Shown here piece by piece: positions 8,982-19,200 of a stretch of 64,000 bases of DNA (position 1 is the first letter of the stretch; every line of letters starts with the position of its first letter). A program made the position numbers and the translations under genes. The notes under the pieces are model-generated. The model was given only the letters and a program-made list of their open reading frames with translations. It searched no databases and was not told the DNA's origin. Source of the DNA: JALOKP01 sp963800865 (GTDB taxonomy: Bacteria > Acidobacteriota > Polarisedimenticolia > J045); NCBI GenBank assembly GCA_963800865.1, contig CAWDCL010000003.1:186001-250000 (forward strand), written 5' to 3'.

Positions 8982-9497
8982 CTACAGCGCCTCGCCCGAC
9001 GGCACCAGCCGCACGCGCGTCGAGACGGCGTGCAGCGCGATGTTGTGCAGCATCTCGCTCACCGTCGTGCAGCAGTCGACGAGGATCGATACGTCGTACT
9101 TCTCCGCCGACTTCGAGATCGCGGTATGCGTGACGCAGTTCTGCGTCATCATGCCGCAGACCAGCAGCTCCGTCGTGCCCAGCCCGGCCAGCGTCTGCTC
9201 GAGCGTGGTCTTCACGAAGCTGTCCGCGAAATGCTTCACGACGACGGGCGCCCCGGGCGCGGCGGCGAGGATGCGCGGGTGCACGTCGACGCCCGTCGTT
9301 CCCCGGTTGAAGAACGGCGAGATTCCCTGGCTGCTGTCGGCGATGTGTTGAACGATGATGACCGGGACGTGCCGGGCGTTGGCCCGCTCGATCGCCTCCA
9401 CGGTGTTCTGGAGCGCGACCTCGGTGTTCCAGAGCGGGAACGCGCCCCCGGGGAAGTAGTCGTTCTGGAGATCGATGACCAGCAGTGCCTTGCTCAT
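8982..9497 (-). CDS. isochorismatase-family cysteine hydrolase
   Basis: 171 residues. The catalytic triad of the family is visible: Asp in LVIDLQNDYF near residue 9, Lys in VVVKHFADSF, and Cys in CGMMTQNCVTHT with the preceding cis-peptide region. Members hydrolyse amide or ether bonds (nicotinamide, ureidoacrylate, isochorismate, streptothricin); the specific substrate cannot be assigned. ATG 9497 is preceded by a cgaggag ribosome binding site. Confidence 0.88.
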   Translation of the reverse strand: MSKALLVIDLQNDYFPGGAFPLWNTEVALQNTVEAIERANARHVPVIIVQHIADSSQGISPFFNRGTTGVDVHPRILAAAPGAPVVVKHFADSFVKTTLEQTLAGLGTTELLVCGMMTQNCVTHTAISKSAEKYDVSILVDCCTTVSEMLHNIALHAVSTRVRLVPSGEAL

Positions 9498-9609
9498 GGA
9501 GACTCCTCGCGGGCGGTCTGCGACACGGGGCGCAGGCCGGCGGGTTCGCGCTCCGGGCCGCTCTTCCCAAGCGGGAGAGGATAGCATCGCGACCGCGGGA
9601 TCGGAATCG

Positions 9610-10476
9610 CTACGATCGCACCAGGACCGCACGCGCGTAGAGCAGCGCGAACCCCTCGCGGGTGACGTTCTGCTGGGAGACCGAGCCGGGCTGGGTCGTG
9701 ACCACCGCGAGGTCGCAGCCGGCGCGCGCCGCGTCGGCGAGGCGCGCCCGCAGCAGCGCCGTCTGCACGCCGCGGCGGCGGTGCTCGGGCAGCGTCGCTG
9801 CGCCCGCGAGCTGGGCGACCCCGGCGTCGAGACGCACGCTTGCGGCCCCCGCGATCGCACTGCCGCAGCGCGCGAGATAGCGCACGAAACCGGGAACGGA
9901 CTGCATGTCGCGGAAGACCTGCTCGAGCACTCTGCCGTCGAACGACTCGGTCGGGGGCGGACCGTCGAAGACGTCGGGCACCGAGAAGCCGCGGTTGAGG
10001 ACGCGGATCCACTCGTCGATCTCGCCCTCTGTGGCGCGCGCCACATCGACGCCGTCCGGAGTTCCCGCCTCGAGGCGGGCGGCCCCCGCGCCGTCGAGCC
10101 GGAGTCCGAGGACGTTCTCGAAGCCGCGCAGCACGTAGCCGCGCCCCGTCAGCAGCGCCCCCGCCTCGGGGTCGGCGAGCGTCGCCAGCTCGACGCGGAC
10201 CGAGCTGCCGCGGGCCAGCACCTGCTCCTCGAAGCGGGCGAACGCCTCGAGGTCGAGCGGTTCGAAGCCGAGCCCGATCACCTTGTCGAATGGCGAGTCC
10301 TGCCCGGCGTGGACCGCGGCGGCGCTGCCGATCTCCGCCGCCAGGACGCCGCGCGCGGGAGCCCGGGATGCGACCGCGCGCGCGGCGCCGAAGGTCAAGC
10401 GTGCTTCCGCCGCCTCGATCCGCCGTGCCAGCGCGCCGTCCGCGAACATCACGCGAGTATACGGATGCCGGAGCAT
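9610..10476 (-). CDS. GNAT-family N-acetyltransferase
   Basis: 288 residues. The C-terminal half (about 140-285) is a GNAT fold with the acetyl-CoA loop LPEHRRRGVQTALLRARL and the terminal strand-turn QPGSVSQQNVTREGFALLYAR. The N-terminal half is a divergent, catalytically worn GNAT-like domain, as in double-domain acetyltransferases. The substrate is unknown. ATG 10476 gives the full ORF; ATG 10449 is equally possible because neither has a clear ribosome binding site. Confidence 0.82.
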   Translation of the reverse strand: MLRHPYTRVMFADGALARRIEAAEARLTFGAARAVASRAPARGVLAAEIGSAAAVHAGQDSPFDKVIGLGFEPLDLEAFARFEEQVLARGSSVRVELATLADPEAGALLTGRGYVLRGFENVLGLRLDGAGAARLEAGTPDGVDVARATEGEIDEWIRVLNRGFSVPDVFDGPPPTESFDGRVLEQVFRDMQSVPGFVRYLARCGSAIAGAASVRLDAGVAQLAGAATLPEHRRRGVQTALLRARLADAARAGCDLAVVTTQPGSVSQQNVTREGFALLYARAVLVRS

Positions 10477-10501
10477 GACACCCCACGGGCGGAACGCCCG
10501 G

Positions 10502-11899
10502 TCAGGGTCGTTCCACCAGCCCGACCTCGCCGTGCAGCTCGAGCCGGAAGCGGCCGCGGCCCGACGGCGCGATCCGGATCTCGGGACAGCGCTCCTCGAG
10601 GCGCCGCCGGAGCAGGATCAGGCGGCTCTCGAGGTTGTCCTTGACGACCGGGAGCTGGAGCGACTTGTCGAGCCGGAGCAGGCGGTTCGTGAACTCGTCG
10701 CGACCTTCCGCCTGGTGCTCGCGGAGGACCTTGCGCAGGATCTTCGCGGGCAGCCCGCGCACGAGGTACTCCCCATCGACGAGGATGCACTCGTCGGCCC
10801 GGTAGAAAGCGACCTCGATCTTCGGCCGGCGTCCGGGCAGGGCGGGCCCGGTCCGCGGCGCCGGAGCGTCCGGGGATCCCGGCGGCGCCGGTGCCATCTC
10901 CTCGCTCTCCTCGGCCCGCTCCCGCAGCAGCGCGTTCTGGATCGCGATCGCGAGGTAGCCCCCGAGGACCTCGAGGTAGGCCCGGTCCTCCTCGTGGAAC
11001 CGGTACGACTCGTTGCTCTCGATGCAGAGCACGCCGACCAGGTCGTCGTGCGCGAGCAGCGGGATCCCGAGCTGGCTCTCCGGGCTGGCGAGCCCGGGCA
11101 ACGGGATGCGGCGATCCTCCGGGCAGAGCCCGCGCTCCTGCGCGCGCTTCGCGACCGCGTAGGCGTAGAGCATCTGCCGGAGCATTCCCGAGATCCGGAC
11201 CGGCTTCCGGGCCTCGGCCACCATTCCGATGATCCCCTCCCCGTAGCCCACCTCGGAGCCGACGCCGCCCGGGGGGTAGCCGCGGCTCGCGATCAGCTCG
11301 AGGCGCTCCGGCCGTTCCGAGGTCAGGAGGATCATGGAGTGGCTGAAACCGAAGATGTTCTCGAGCGTCTCGAGGACGGCGTCGAGCAGGGTGTCGAGGG
11401 TCGCGGCGCGGTGAATGCGATCGGAGAACTCCTGCAGCGCCTTCATCGTGAACGGTACGCCGGAGGCCTGCTTCGGCGCGGTCTTCGGCACGGCCAGGCC
11501 CACCTCGTGCTCGACCGGTGCGACCTCCAGCACCTCGTAGATGTCGGCGCCCAGCAGCTTGAAGATCCCCTTCAGCCCGCTGTGCGAGGCGATCGCCTCG
11601 ATCCGCAGCCGCATCGACTCGAACGTCGGCCCGTCGGTCTCGGTCCGGACGAAGCGCAGGCGGAGCGTGTAGACCTGGAGCGTGTCCGGGTCGTAGATCC
11701 GCACCAGCGCCCGCGGGTTCTCCGCGATGTTGCGCTTGCTCTTGTTGAAGAACTGGAACGACAGCGCGACGTGCGAGGGGTCGACGTAGTCCACGTGACT
11801 CAGCATCGCGACGTTCGGGATCCCGTCCTTCGAGCAGGTGCAGAGCCAGGCCGGGAGCAGGCCCTGGAAGCACGAGGTCAGCGTCTCGAGCGGGATCAT
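10502..11899 (-). CDS. PNPOx-like / GAF sensor protein with C-terminal winged-helix-like domain
   Basis: 465 residues in three parts. Residues 1-125 resemble a pyridoxamine-phosphate-oxidase-like flavin barrel (CTCSKDGIPNVAMLSHVDYV). Residues 150-320 form a GAF domain (LASPESQLGIPLLAHDDLVGVLCIES). Residues 360-465 are a basic helical domain ending RRRLEERCPEIRIAPSGRGRF, possibly a DNA-binding winged helix. This suggests a cytosolic redox or ligand sensor with an output domain; the function is inferred only. Its ATG overlaps the TGA of the upstream PNPOx gene (ATGA at 11896-11899), so the two are translationally coupled. Confidence 0.7.
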   Translation of the reverse strand: MIPLETLTSCFQGLLPAWLCTCSKDGIPNVAMLSHVDYVDPSHVALSFQFFNKSKRNIAENPRALVRIYDPDTLQVYTLRLRFVRTETDGPTFESMRLRIEAIASHSGLKGIFKLLGADIYEVLEVAPVEHEVGLAVPKTAPKQASGVPFTMKALQEFSDRIHRAATLDTLLDAVLETLENIFGFSHSMILLTSERPERLELIASRGYPPGGVGSEVGYGEGIIGMVAEARKPVRISGMLRQMLYAYAVAKRAQERGLCPEDRRIPLPGLASPESQLGIPLLAHDDLVGVLCIESNESYRFHEEDRAYLEVLGGYLAIAIQNALLRERAEESEEMAPAPPGSPDAPAPRTGPALPGRRPKIEVAFYRADECILVDGEYLVRGLPAKILRKVLREHQAEGRDEFTNRLLRLDKSLQLPVVKDNLESRLILLRRRLEERCPEIRIAPSGRGRFRLELHGEVGLVERP

Positions 11900-12369
11900 C
11901 GCATCGGCTCTCCCGCGCCCGGCCCCGGCGTCTGCTCGAAGAGCTGGGTGACGCGGAGCCGGACGGCCACGACGGGCCAGAAGGCCCAGCCCGAAGTCAT
12001 CGTGCGGGGAATCCCGAGCTGCTCGAGCTCCGCGAGGAAGCCCTCGACCTGCCGTTCCACCTCCTCCCGCTCCCCCGGCCGTGCCCGCCGCGAGGAGACG
12101 TAGAGCCCTTTCAGCTGGCAGGCGCGATTGTCGGTGGGCCGGTCGAACGCGAGTGCGATCTCGGGATGGGCCCGCAGGTTCTCGAGGATGGGCGGCGCAG
12201 CCTTCGCGAACAGGAACGCGGTCAGGTGAATGCGGTCGTCGTCGACGCGGACGGCCCAGGCCCGGGCGCTGTGCGCGTTCAGCTGGTCGTCGCGGGTACC
12301 GACCGTCACGGACAGGCCGGATTCCAGGTAGGCCGCAAGTTCATCGGAAATCAGCGGCTCGGGGGCCAT
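11896..12369 (-). CDS. pyridoxamine 5'-phosphate oxidase-family protein
   Basis: 157-residue split-barrel flavin/haem/F420-binding type protein (LSVTVGTRDDQLNAHSARAWAVRV; LTAFLFAKAAPPILENLRAHPEIALAF). Such proteins bind FMN, F420 or haem; the cofactor cannot be predicted. It is the first gene of a two-gene minus operon whose second gene also begins with a PNPOx-like domain, which suggests paired flavin/redox components. Confidence 0.8.
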   Translation of the reverse strand: MAPEPLISDELAAYLESGLSVTVGTRDDQLNAHSARAWAVRVDDDRIHLTAFLFAKAAPPILENLRAHPEIALAFDRPTDNRACQLKGLYVSSRRARPGEREEVERQVEGFLAELEQLGIPRTMTSGWAFWPVVAVRLRVTQLFEQTPGPGAGEPMR

Positions 12370-12499
12370 GGCCCAAGTCTTAGGGAAGGTTTAGGAAAAG
12401 TCTAGGAGAGCTTGAGGAACGGGTTCCGGCCGGCGTTGGTAGCTTGACTGCAGACGGCCGGATGCGCCGGCCGCGGTCACCGCAACGAAGGAGGAACCG

Positions 12500-13111
12500 A
12501 TGTCGAAGCACTCGATCCTGGTCCCGCAGGCACTGGCCGTGCCCGCCCTCGCCACCCTGGCCCTCATCGCGTCGCCGGCGCAGGCCGCAGCGCCCGCCGC
12601 TCCCGCGGCGCCTTCCGAAGCTGCCGCGCCGCCCGCGGCAACGAACGTGGCGCGCGGTGCGTACCTGGTGAAGATCATGGCCTGCAACGACTGCCACACG
12701 CCGTTCAAGATGGGCCCGCAGGGGCCCGAGCCGGACATGACCCGCATGCTCTCCGGCCACCCGCAGGAGATGGTGATGCCGCCGCCGCCGGCGCTCGGGC
12801 CGGGGCCGTGGGTCTGGGCGGGCGGCGCCACCAACACCGCCTTCGCCGGGCCGTGGGGCGTCAGCTTCGCGGCGAACCTGACCCCGGATCGCGAGACGGG
12901 GCTGGGGACGTGGACCGAATCGACGTTCATCGCGGCGCTGCGCTCGGGGCGGCACGAGGGGCAGGGGCGCCCGATCCTCCCGCCGATGCCGTATCCGATG
13001 TACCGGCAGGCAACCGACGAGGACCTCCGCGCCATCTTCGCCTACCTCCATTCGCTGCCTCCGCAGAAGAACCGCGTGCCGCAGCCGATCGATCCGCCGG
13101 AGCACCGGTAG
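12500..13111 (+). CDS. periplasmic mono-haem c-type cytochrome
   Basis: 203 residues with a signal sequence, an Ala/Pro-rich linker (residues 28-48) and one haem site CNDCH (about residue 58). Axial Met candidates lie in the MPPPP and PPMPYPMY stretches. The C-terminal segment DLRAIFAYLHSLPP is typical of the cytochrome c family with a gated insert, as in isoquinoline/aldehyde oxidoreductase partners. An aaggagg ribosome binding site precedes ATG 12500. It is followed after 38 nt by a di-haem protein, so the two are likely an electron-transfer pair. Confidence 0.85.
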   Translation: MSKHSILVPQALAVPALATLALIASPAQAAAPAAPAAPSEAAAPPAATNVARGAYLVKIMACNDCHTPFKMGPQGPEPDMTRMLSGHPQEMVMPPPPALGPGPWVWAGGATNTAFAGPWGVSFAANLTPDRETGLGTWTESTFIAALRSGRHEGQGRPILPPMPYPMYRQATDEDLRAIFAYLHSLPPQKNRVPQPIDPPEHR

Positions 13112-13149
13112 GCCGGGCCGCAACCGGGATCGGGAAAGGAGAGACGACG

Positions 13150-14211
13150 ATGCGCGCGAGATCCCTGGTGAGACTGATCTGGATTGCGCTCGCGTTCGCC
13201 GGATCCGGCGGAAGCGTTGCAGCTCTCGCTGGATCCGCGACGATGGCGACCGCGCCGCTCCTTCTCTCCGAGACGGGGCTCTACGCGGCGGACGGCACGA
13301 TCGATCGGCGGAACCTGGCCTTCGCCCCGCAGTACCCGCTCTGGACCGACGGCGCCGCCAAGGCCCGCTGGATTCGTCTGCCGGAGGGCGCGACGATCGA
13401 CGTCTCGGACGTCGACGCCTGGCGCTTTCCCGCCGGGACCATCCTCTGGAAGGAATTCTCGTTCGGAGGGCGGAAGGTCGAAACGCGCATGATCTGGAAG
13501 ACCGAGGCGGAGACCTGGGAGTTCGCGACGTACGTCTGGAACGAGGACCAGACGGACGCCCGGCTCGCGCCCGAAGCGGGGCTCCCGGGCTTCGTCGAGA
13601 TCGCTCCCGGCCGGCGTCACTCGATTCCGGGCATCGCCGACTGCCTCTCCTGCCACGGGTCGTCGCCGTCCACCGTGCTCGGCTTCAGCGCCCTGCAGCT
13701 GTCGGACGACCGGGACCCGCTGGCTCCGCACGCGGAGCCGCTGCGGCCCGGCATGGTGACGCTGCGCGCGCTCGTGGACTTCGGCCGGCTCGATCCGCCG
13801 CGGCCCGAGCTGGCCTTCGATCCGCCCCGCATCCGCGCGGCCGACCCGGTGGCGCGCGCAGCGCTCGGCTACCTCTCCGGGAACTGCGGGAGCTGCCACA
13901 ACGGGACCGGACCCCTGGCCCGGCTGGGGCTCAACCTGCTCCACGACGTGGCGGGGAGGCGCGGATCGCCGGAACCGGCGCTCGCCACGGCGCTCGACGC
14001 CCACGGCCGCTTCGTGGTTCCCGGGGACGTCACGGGCTCCAGCCGGATCGTCGCGCCCGGCGCTCCGCAGCAGAGCGCGCTCCTCCACCGGCTCGAGTCG
14101 CGGCGCCCGTCGGCGCAGATGCCGCCGCTCGGCACGGTCGTCGCGGACGAAGAGGCCATCCGGCTGGTCCGGACGTGGATCGCCGGGCTCGCGCCGGGGG
14201 CGGGCCGGTGA
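13150..14211 (+). CDS. secreted di-haem cytochrome-like protein
   Basis: 353 residues with an N-terminal signal/anchor. A beta-rich N-terminal domain begins LYAADGTIDRRNLAFAPQYPLWTDG. Haem sites CLSCH (about 174) and CGSCH (about 248) follow, with a terminal MPPLGTVVADEEAIRLVRTWI that supplies a Met ligand. Planctomycete/Acidobacteria c-type proteins of unknown partner have this build. Its ribosome binding site (aaaggagag) and 38-nt spacing argue for co-transcription with the upstream cytochrome. Confidence 0.8.
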   Translation: MRARSLVRLIWIALAFAGSGGSVAALAGSATMATAPLLLSETGLYAADGTIDRRNLAFAPQYPLWTDGAAKARWIRLPEGATIDVSDVDAWRFPAGTILWKEFSFGGRKVETRMIWKTEAETWEFATYVWNEDQTDARLAPEAGLPGFVEIAPGRRHSIPGIADCLSCHGSSPSTVLGFSALQLSDDRDPLAPHAEPLRPGMVTLRALVDFGRLDPPRPELAFDPPRIRAADPVARAALGYLSGNCGSCHNGTGPLARLGLNLLHDVAGRRGSPEPALATALDAHGRFVVPGDVTGSSRIVAPGAPQQSALLHRLESRRPSAQMPPLGTVVADEEAIRLVRTWIAGLAPGAGR

Positions 14212-14318
14212 GACGGGGCCGCAGCCTCACGCGCACTCCCGGCTGAAGGCGCTGCCGGAACTCTCCGCCCAGGGTGCGGCTGCGACCTGTGGCACCATCA
14301 CCGGACGGAGACCTCCTC

Positions 14319-15875
14319 ATGACGGACGACGGCGAGTCCTCTCGCCCCGATCCCGACGCCAGGCGCACCTCGCGGGCCGGGCCGACCACGCCGGGATCTG
14401 CCGCGGCAACCAACATCGGGCGCTCCGTCGCGCTGGGTCTGATCGGGATCGCGCTGGCCTACGGCGCGGTCGTACTGCTCCTGTTCCCGCGCTGGACCGT
14501 CGACGACGCGTTCATCACCTTCCGCTACGCGGAGAACCTGGCCCGCCACGGCGCGCTGACCTGGAACGTCGGGGCCGACCCGGTCGAGGGCTACACCGGG
14601 ATCGCGCTCCCGTTGCTGATCGCCGCCGGGCTGCGACTGGGGATCGACCCGATCGTCGTGAGTCATGCCATCGGCCTGCTCTCGCTTCTCGTTGCGGCGC
14701 TCGCCCTGGACCGCGTCGCGCGGGCGCTCGGCGCCTCGCTGCTCGCGCGGGCGCTCGCGCTGCTGGCGCTGCTCGCGCACCCCTCCCTGCCGGCGCACGT
14801 CACCAGCGGCCTCGAGACGATGCTCTTCGCCGCGGCGCTGCTCGTGACCCAGTGGACGCTCTGGCGGGCACTCGAAGCTCGTGGAGGAGCCGCACCGCGG
14901 ACGGAGACCCTGCTCCTGCTGGCCGCGCTCGGCACCTGCCTCGTGCGGCCCGAGGGGTTCCTGATGGCAGCCCTCGCCGCGGTCGCGCTCACCGTCGATC
15001 GCGCGCGGGAGGGCGCGGCGGCCGTGCGCGGCTGGATCGTCCGGCTGGCCGGGTTCCTGGTCCTTCCGCTCGCGCTGTACGTCGCGTGGCGCTGGAACTA
15101 CTACGGCCGGCCGCTGCCGAACACCTACTACGCCAAGCAGGCGGCCTCGTTCCCGGATCCCGGCGCGCTGGCCGACCTGCTGCTCTTCTCCCGCCGCTAC
15201 CTGGCCGGTCCCGCGCTGGCCTTGCTGCTGCTTGCGGTGGTGGCCGCGATCGCGCTGCGCCGCAGCCCGCGGCGCCGCTCGTCCCCCCCGGCCGCGCGCG
15301 CCTTCCCGATCTTCGCCGCGGTCGTCGTCGGCTTCGCCGGCCTGACGGCCCTCAAGTACCTCGGCTCGATCCTGGCCATGAACTACAGCCATCGCTTCTG
15401 GATGCCGCTGTTCATTTCACTGCTGCCGCTCGCCGCCGCCGCCGTCGACCGCGGGTTCCGCGCGCTGGCCGTGCTTCGTGTCGATCGGCCCGCGGTCGCG
15501 CTCGGCGCCGCGGCCCTGCTGGTGCTGATCGGCCTCGCCCAGCTCGCGGTCATGGCGCGCGAGTTTCCGCGCGAGGTCCGGACGGCGCGCAGCTACCAGC
15601 AGCTGCTCGAGCAATCGCACCTGCGGATCGGGCGACTGCTCGCCGCGGTGAGCCCCGCGCTCGGGACCGATCCGCCGGTACTGGTCACCGTGCGCGACGC
15701 CGGCGCGATCCCGTACCTGTCGCGGCTTCCGACGGTCGACTTCGGCCTGCTGAACGACGAGTACCTCGGCGCCGCGCCGCGCAGCGAGCGGGAGATGGCC
15801 GACTACTTCTTCGCGTCGCGGCCCGCGTTCGTGACCATGACCGGCTTCAACGATCGCGGCCCGATCGCGCCCTAG
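14319..15875 (+). CDS. GT-C membrane glycosyltransferase, interrupted by in-frame TAG
   Basis: 518 residues to the TAG. Polytopic GT-C protein resembling arabinofuranosyltransferase/GT39-type enzymes: the catalytic-loop Asp pair is in WTVDDAFITFRYAENL and VEGYTG follows, then about ten further helices. These enzymes transfer sugars from polyprenyl-phosphate donors on the periplasmic side. ATG 14319 is chosen for its ggag ribosome binding site. The TAG at 15873-15875 sits in an otherwise unbroken frame that runs another 71 codons to a TGA at 16089-16091. The protein is therefore probably truncated by a nonsense mutation. The missing tail has a close copy at 33957-34156. Confidence 0.8.
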   Translation: MTDDGESSRPDPDARRTSRAGPTTPGSAAATNIGRSVALGLIGIALAYGAVVLLLFPRWTVDDAFITFRYAENLARHGALTWNVGADPVEGYTGIALPLLIAAGLRLGIDPIVVSHAIGLLSLLVAALALDRVARALGASLLARALALLALLAHPSLPAHVTSGLETMLFAAALLVTQWTLWRALEARGGAAPRTETLLLLAALGTCLVRPEGFLMAALAAVALTVDRAREGAAAVRGWIVRLAGFLVLPLALYVAWRWNYYGRPLPNTYYAKQAASFPDPGALADLLLFSRRYLAGPALALLLLAVVAAIALRRSPRRRSSPPAARAFPIFAAVVVGFAGLTALKYLGSILAMNYSHRFWMPLFISLLPLAAAAVDRGFRALAVLRVDRPAVALGAAALLVLIGLAQLAVMAREFPREVRTARSYQQLLEQSHLRIGRLLAAVSPALGTDPPVLVTVRDAGAIPYLSRLPTVDFGLLNDEYLGAAPRSEREMADYFFASRPAFVTMTGFNDRGPIAP

Positions 15876-15891
15876 CTGACGCAGGACCCGC

Positions 15892-16091
15892 GCTTCTCCG
15901 AGTTCGCGCCGTGGCTGCGGTACGGCAACGACTCGCCCCTCTACCACACGCAGTACCAGGACATCTTCGTGCGGCGCGACCTCCTCCCGGCAGTCGATGC
16001 GCGGCGCCGCGCGCTCGAGGAGAGCGGAGCGCTCCGGGACCTCGAGCCCGCGGCACGATCGTTCATCTCCTCTCCCTCACGCGGAGAGTGA
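15892..16091 (+). repeat. glycosyltransferase C-terminal tail beyond the TAG (copy A of a 200-bp duplication)
   Basis: In frame with the upstream glycosyltransferase, this encodes FSEFAPWLRYGNDSP...YQDIFVRRDLLPA and ends at TGA 16089. A second copy of identical length lies at 33957-34156 and differs at roughly 13 positions by eye, mostly near the 3' end. Retention of the reading frame in both copies suggests the TAG upstream is a recent event. Confidence 0.85.
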
Positions 16092-16219
16092 CAAGTCGCT
16101 GCAGGAATGGGACTTGGGAGCGCGGGGACGCCCCGGGGCCGCCGCCGGACCGCAACCAGGCTGAGTAAGTCCGGACCGCCCGCCGTTGATGAGGGCCGGG
16201 ACGTTCCCCGGAGGCACTC

Positions 16220-19200
16220 ATGCGCGGAGCCTGGGCGAGTGGGCTGATGATCCTGACGATCTGGAGCACGGCGGGGCGGTGCGGCGAGCCGCGGGCCGAT
16301 CAGGCGCTCGACCTCACCGTGGGTGGCAGCGGGGGGCCGGCGCTGCCGGGCCAGGACCTGCCCCTGCAGCCCGACGGGCTCGACCAGCGGGCCTTCCTCT
16401 TCAACGAGGTCGGAGAGTTCGAGGAGGAGATCAACGCCCCGCTCGGAGCGGTCCCGAACCACCACGTCCAGTCGCAGATCCTGGCCAACGAGGCGGGCAA
16501 GGTGGTGCTCCTGACGCTCGCACACTTCAAGCTCTGGGCCCAGACATCCGCCGATGGCGGTGCGACCTACGGGAGCGCGTTCGCGATCGAGACAGCCCGG
16601 CCGGTGCTGCAGTTCGCCGCGTATCGCTCCGAGGACGAGCACATCTACCTGGCGTACCGCTTCGCGGGGCTGACCAAGGACGTCGGCCTGCGCTTCCGGC
16701 GCAGCGACGACAACGGCGTGACGTGGACGGCGCCGGTCGACCTGGTCCAGGAGGGGGATGCGAAACACGGCATCGCCAACATCTGGTCGATCCACGCCAA
16801 CGAAGTCGGCCGCGTCGCGGTCGCATTCTCGGAGTGGTGGGACGACTACGACACGTATGTGATGACCAGTTCCGATCTCGGGCAGACCTGGCGACCGCCG
16901 GTCAAGCCCGATCTCGACACCGTCGCCAATCGCGCCCCGCTGGAGTGCGACGCGGTCGTCGATCAAGCCGGGAACGTCCACGTGGCGTACATCCAGAACC
17001 GCGGCTCCGGCCAGCGCGTGCTCTACAGCCGCTCGGTCGACGGCGGGCAGACGTTCGGCGGCGAACAGGCGCTCGGGCAATCGGTGTCGGGGCCGGGGGC
17101 GCAGGCGGGTGTCGGAATCGGCATCACACGAACCGGACACGTCGTGATCGCTTCGGGAGATTCGCCTTCGGGCGGGAAGCTCTACGTCTGGCACTCGGGC
17201 AACGCCGGCGTTTCGTTCTCCCTGGTCGGCAACACGGGCAGCATGGGCTTTCCATTCGCGCGCAGCGCGCGCGTGTTTCCTTCCTACAGCACCGACACCG
17301 TGATCGTCGGCTATCTCTCCGACACCGGCGCGCTCTACACCCAGCGCTCCGCCAACGAGGGGGCGTCGTTCGCACTCCCGGTCAATCGCAGCGCGGGGGC
17401 CAACAGCAACTACGCCTTCGGGCGGACCAATGACGGGATCTGGGTGATGGCGCAGGAGCGCCAGGCGGCGGGCACCGATCCGCGTTTCAACACGATCCAG
17501 GTGGCCGTCTCCTCGGACGACGGGTTCGCCTTCGGTGCATTCGATCAGGCCGACCACAGCGGCGGCACGGACAGCGGCGAGTCGCGCCTGGGGAACCTGG
17601 AGACCCACAACGGCCTCGGCGGAATCCTGGTCGCCTACCTCGACACCCGCTCGCAGCGCAGCTACGAGACGTTCGTGAACCGTTCGTCGAGCACCGCGTT
17701 CGATCTCAACGACGAGAAGAAACTGGGGCCGTACGGCGACGTCGACAACCGGATACAGCTGTTCGCGCCGCTGATCCTCGCTCCCAACGCGACCGACGTG
17801 CATCTCCTGTACCGGATGGTCGACATCACCGGCTTCACCGATGTCTTCTATGCGCGCAGCATCGATTCCGGAGCCACCTATCAGACGCCGGTGCGCCTGA
17901 GTCAACACGCCGCCGGCTCCGAGGATTCGTTCGCGATCGCGCTCGCGGGGCACCCGACCGATGCCAACCGCGTCTATGCAATGTACGCGCGCTACAGCTA
18001 CGCGCTCGCCCGGATGCAGCTGGTCTTCCGCAAGTCGCTCGACCGGGGCGTGACCTGGACCAGCGAGGTGATCGTCGACAACCCGACCGTGATGCGTACG
18101 CTGCGGCTGGTCGTCAATCAGAACGACGACCTGTTCGCGATCTGGAACCTCGGGACCGACCTGCGAATGGTGATCTCGCGCGACGACGGGGCGACGTGGG
18201 GGGCGTCGTTCGATTTCGACCAGCAGACCAGCAGCCCGACGGCGGTCAATGACGGTCCGGTGATCTGCGCCGGCAACTCGATCGTCAGCGTGGTCTGGCG
18301 GTCGAACAATGGCGGCGGGAGCATCTACCAGATCCTGACACGCACCAGCACGGACGGCGGCTTCACGTTCGGTCCGGGAACCAGCCTGCGCACGCCGACG
18401 ACGACGTCCGCGAACGTCCCCGACGTCGAGTGCAATGGGAACGAGGCGCTCGCCGTGTGGGCCGATTTCAGGGACAGCACCATCACCCGCACCTGGAGCA
18501 ACCGCTTCAACGGCCTGAGCTGGCAAGGCGAGCGGGCCGTGGCTGCCGGGCTCAACCGGAACCAGTTCATCCCGCGCGTGATCTACGCATTGGGCACCTC
18601 GGGCACGCAGCCGCTGGTCATCGTCACGGACAACTACGAGATCTACACCGTTCGCTCGACCGACGGTGGAACGAACTGGGGGACGCCTCAGCGCGTCGAC
18701 GACCTCACCCCGCAACCGATCGCGCTCAGCCGTCTGCCGTATCTCGTCGCCGACGGCACGGGAAACACCTGGGCGGTGTGGGCGGACAGTGGCTCCGGGC
18801 TGCCGCAGATCGCGGCGAGGCACTCGAGCGACGGGGGCGCAAGCTGGAATCAGCTGACCGTCAGGCTGAACAGCGAGCCGAACCAGGGGAGCAAGCTGAC
18901 CAACTGGCTGAATGCGGTCGAGCTGCCGGTCGCGGCCCGCGGCGGCATCATGCACGCGACCTTCACGGGACACCGAGCCAGTCATTACTGGGATACGCGC
19001 GCGGCACGCTGGCGAATCGCCGACGGCGACGGGGACGGGGTGCTGAGCGGATCGGACTGCAACGACGCCGATCCGAACGTCCGCGGCGCACCCACCGAAA
19101 TCGCCGGTGTGACGATCAGCAGGGTCGGCCCCGCGACCCGTATCGCGTGGATTTCGCAGGACGCAACGGCCGGCAGCGGCACCAGCTACGACATCGTGAC

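Noticed and set aside
15873..15875. TAG as pyrrolysine or programmed readthrough
   Set aside because: No tRNA-Pyl or methylamine methyltransferase context is visible, and the protein family does not use it; nonsense mutation or error is simpler.
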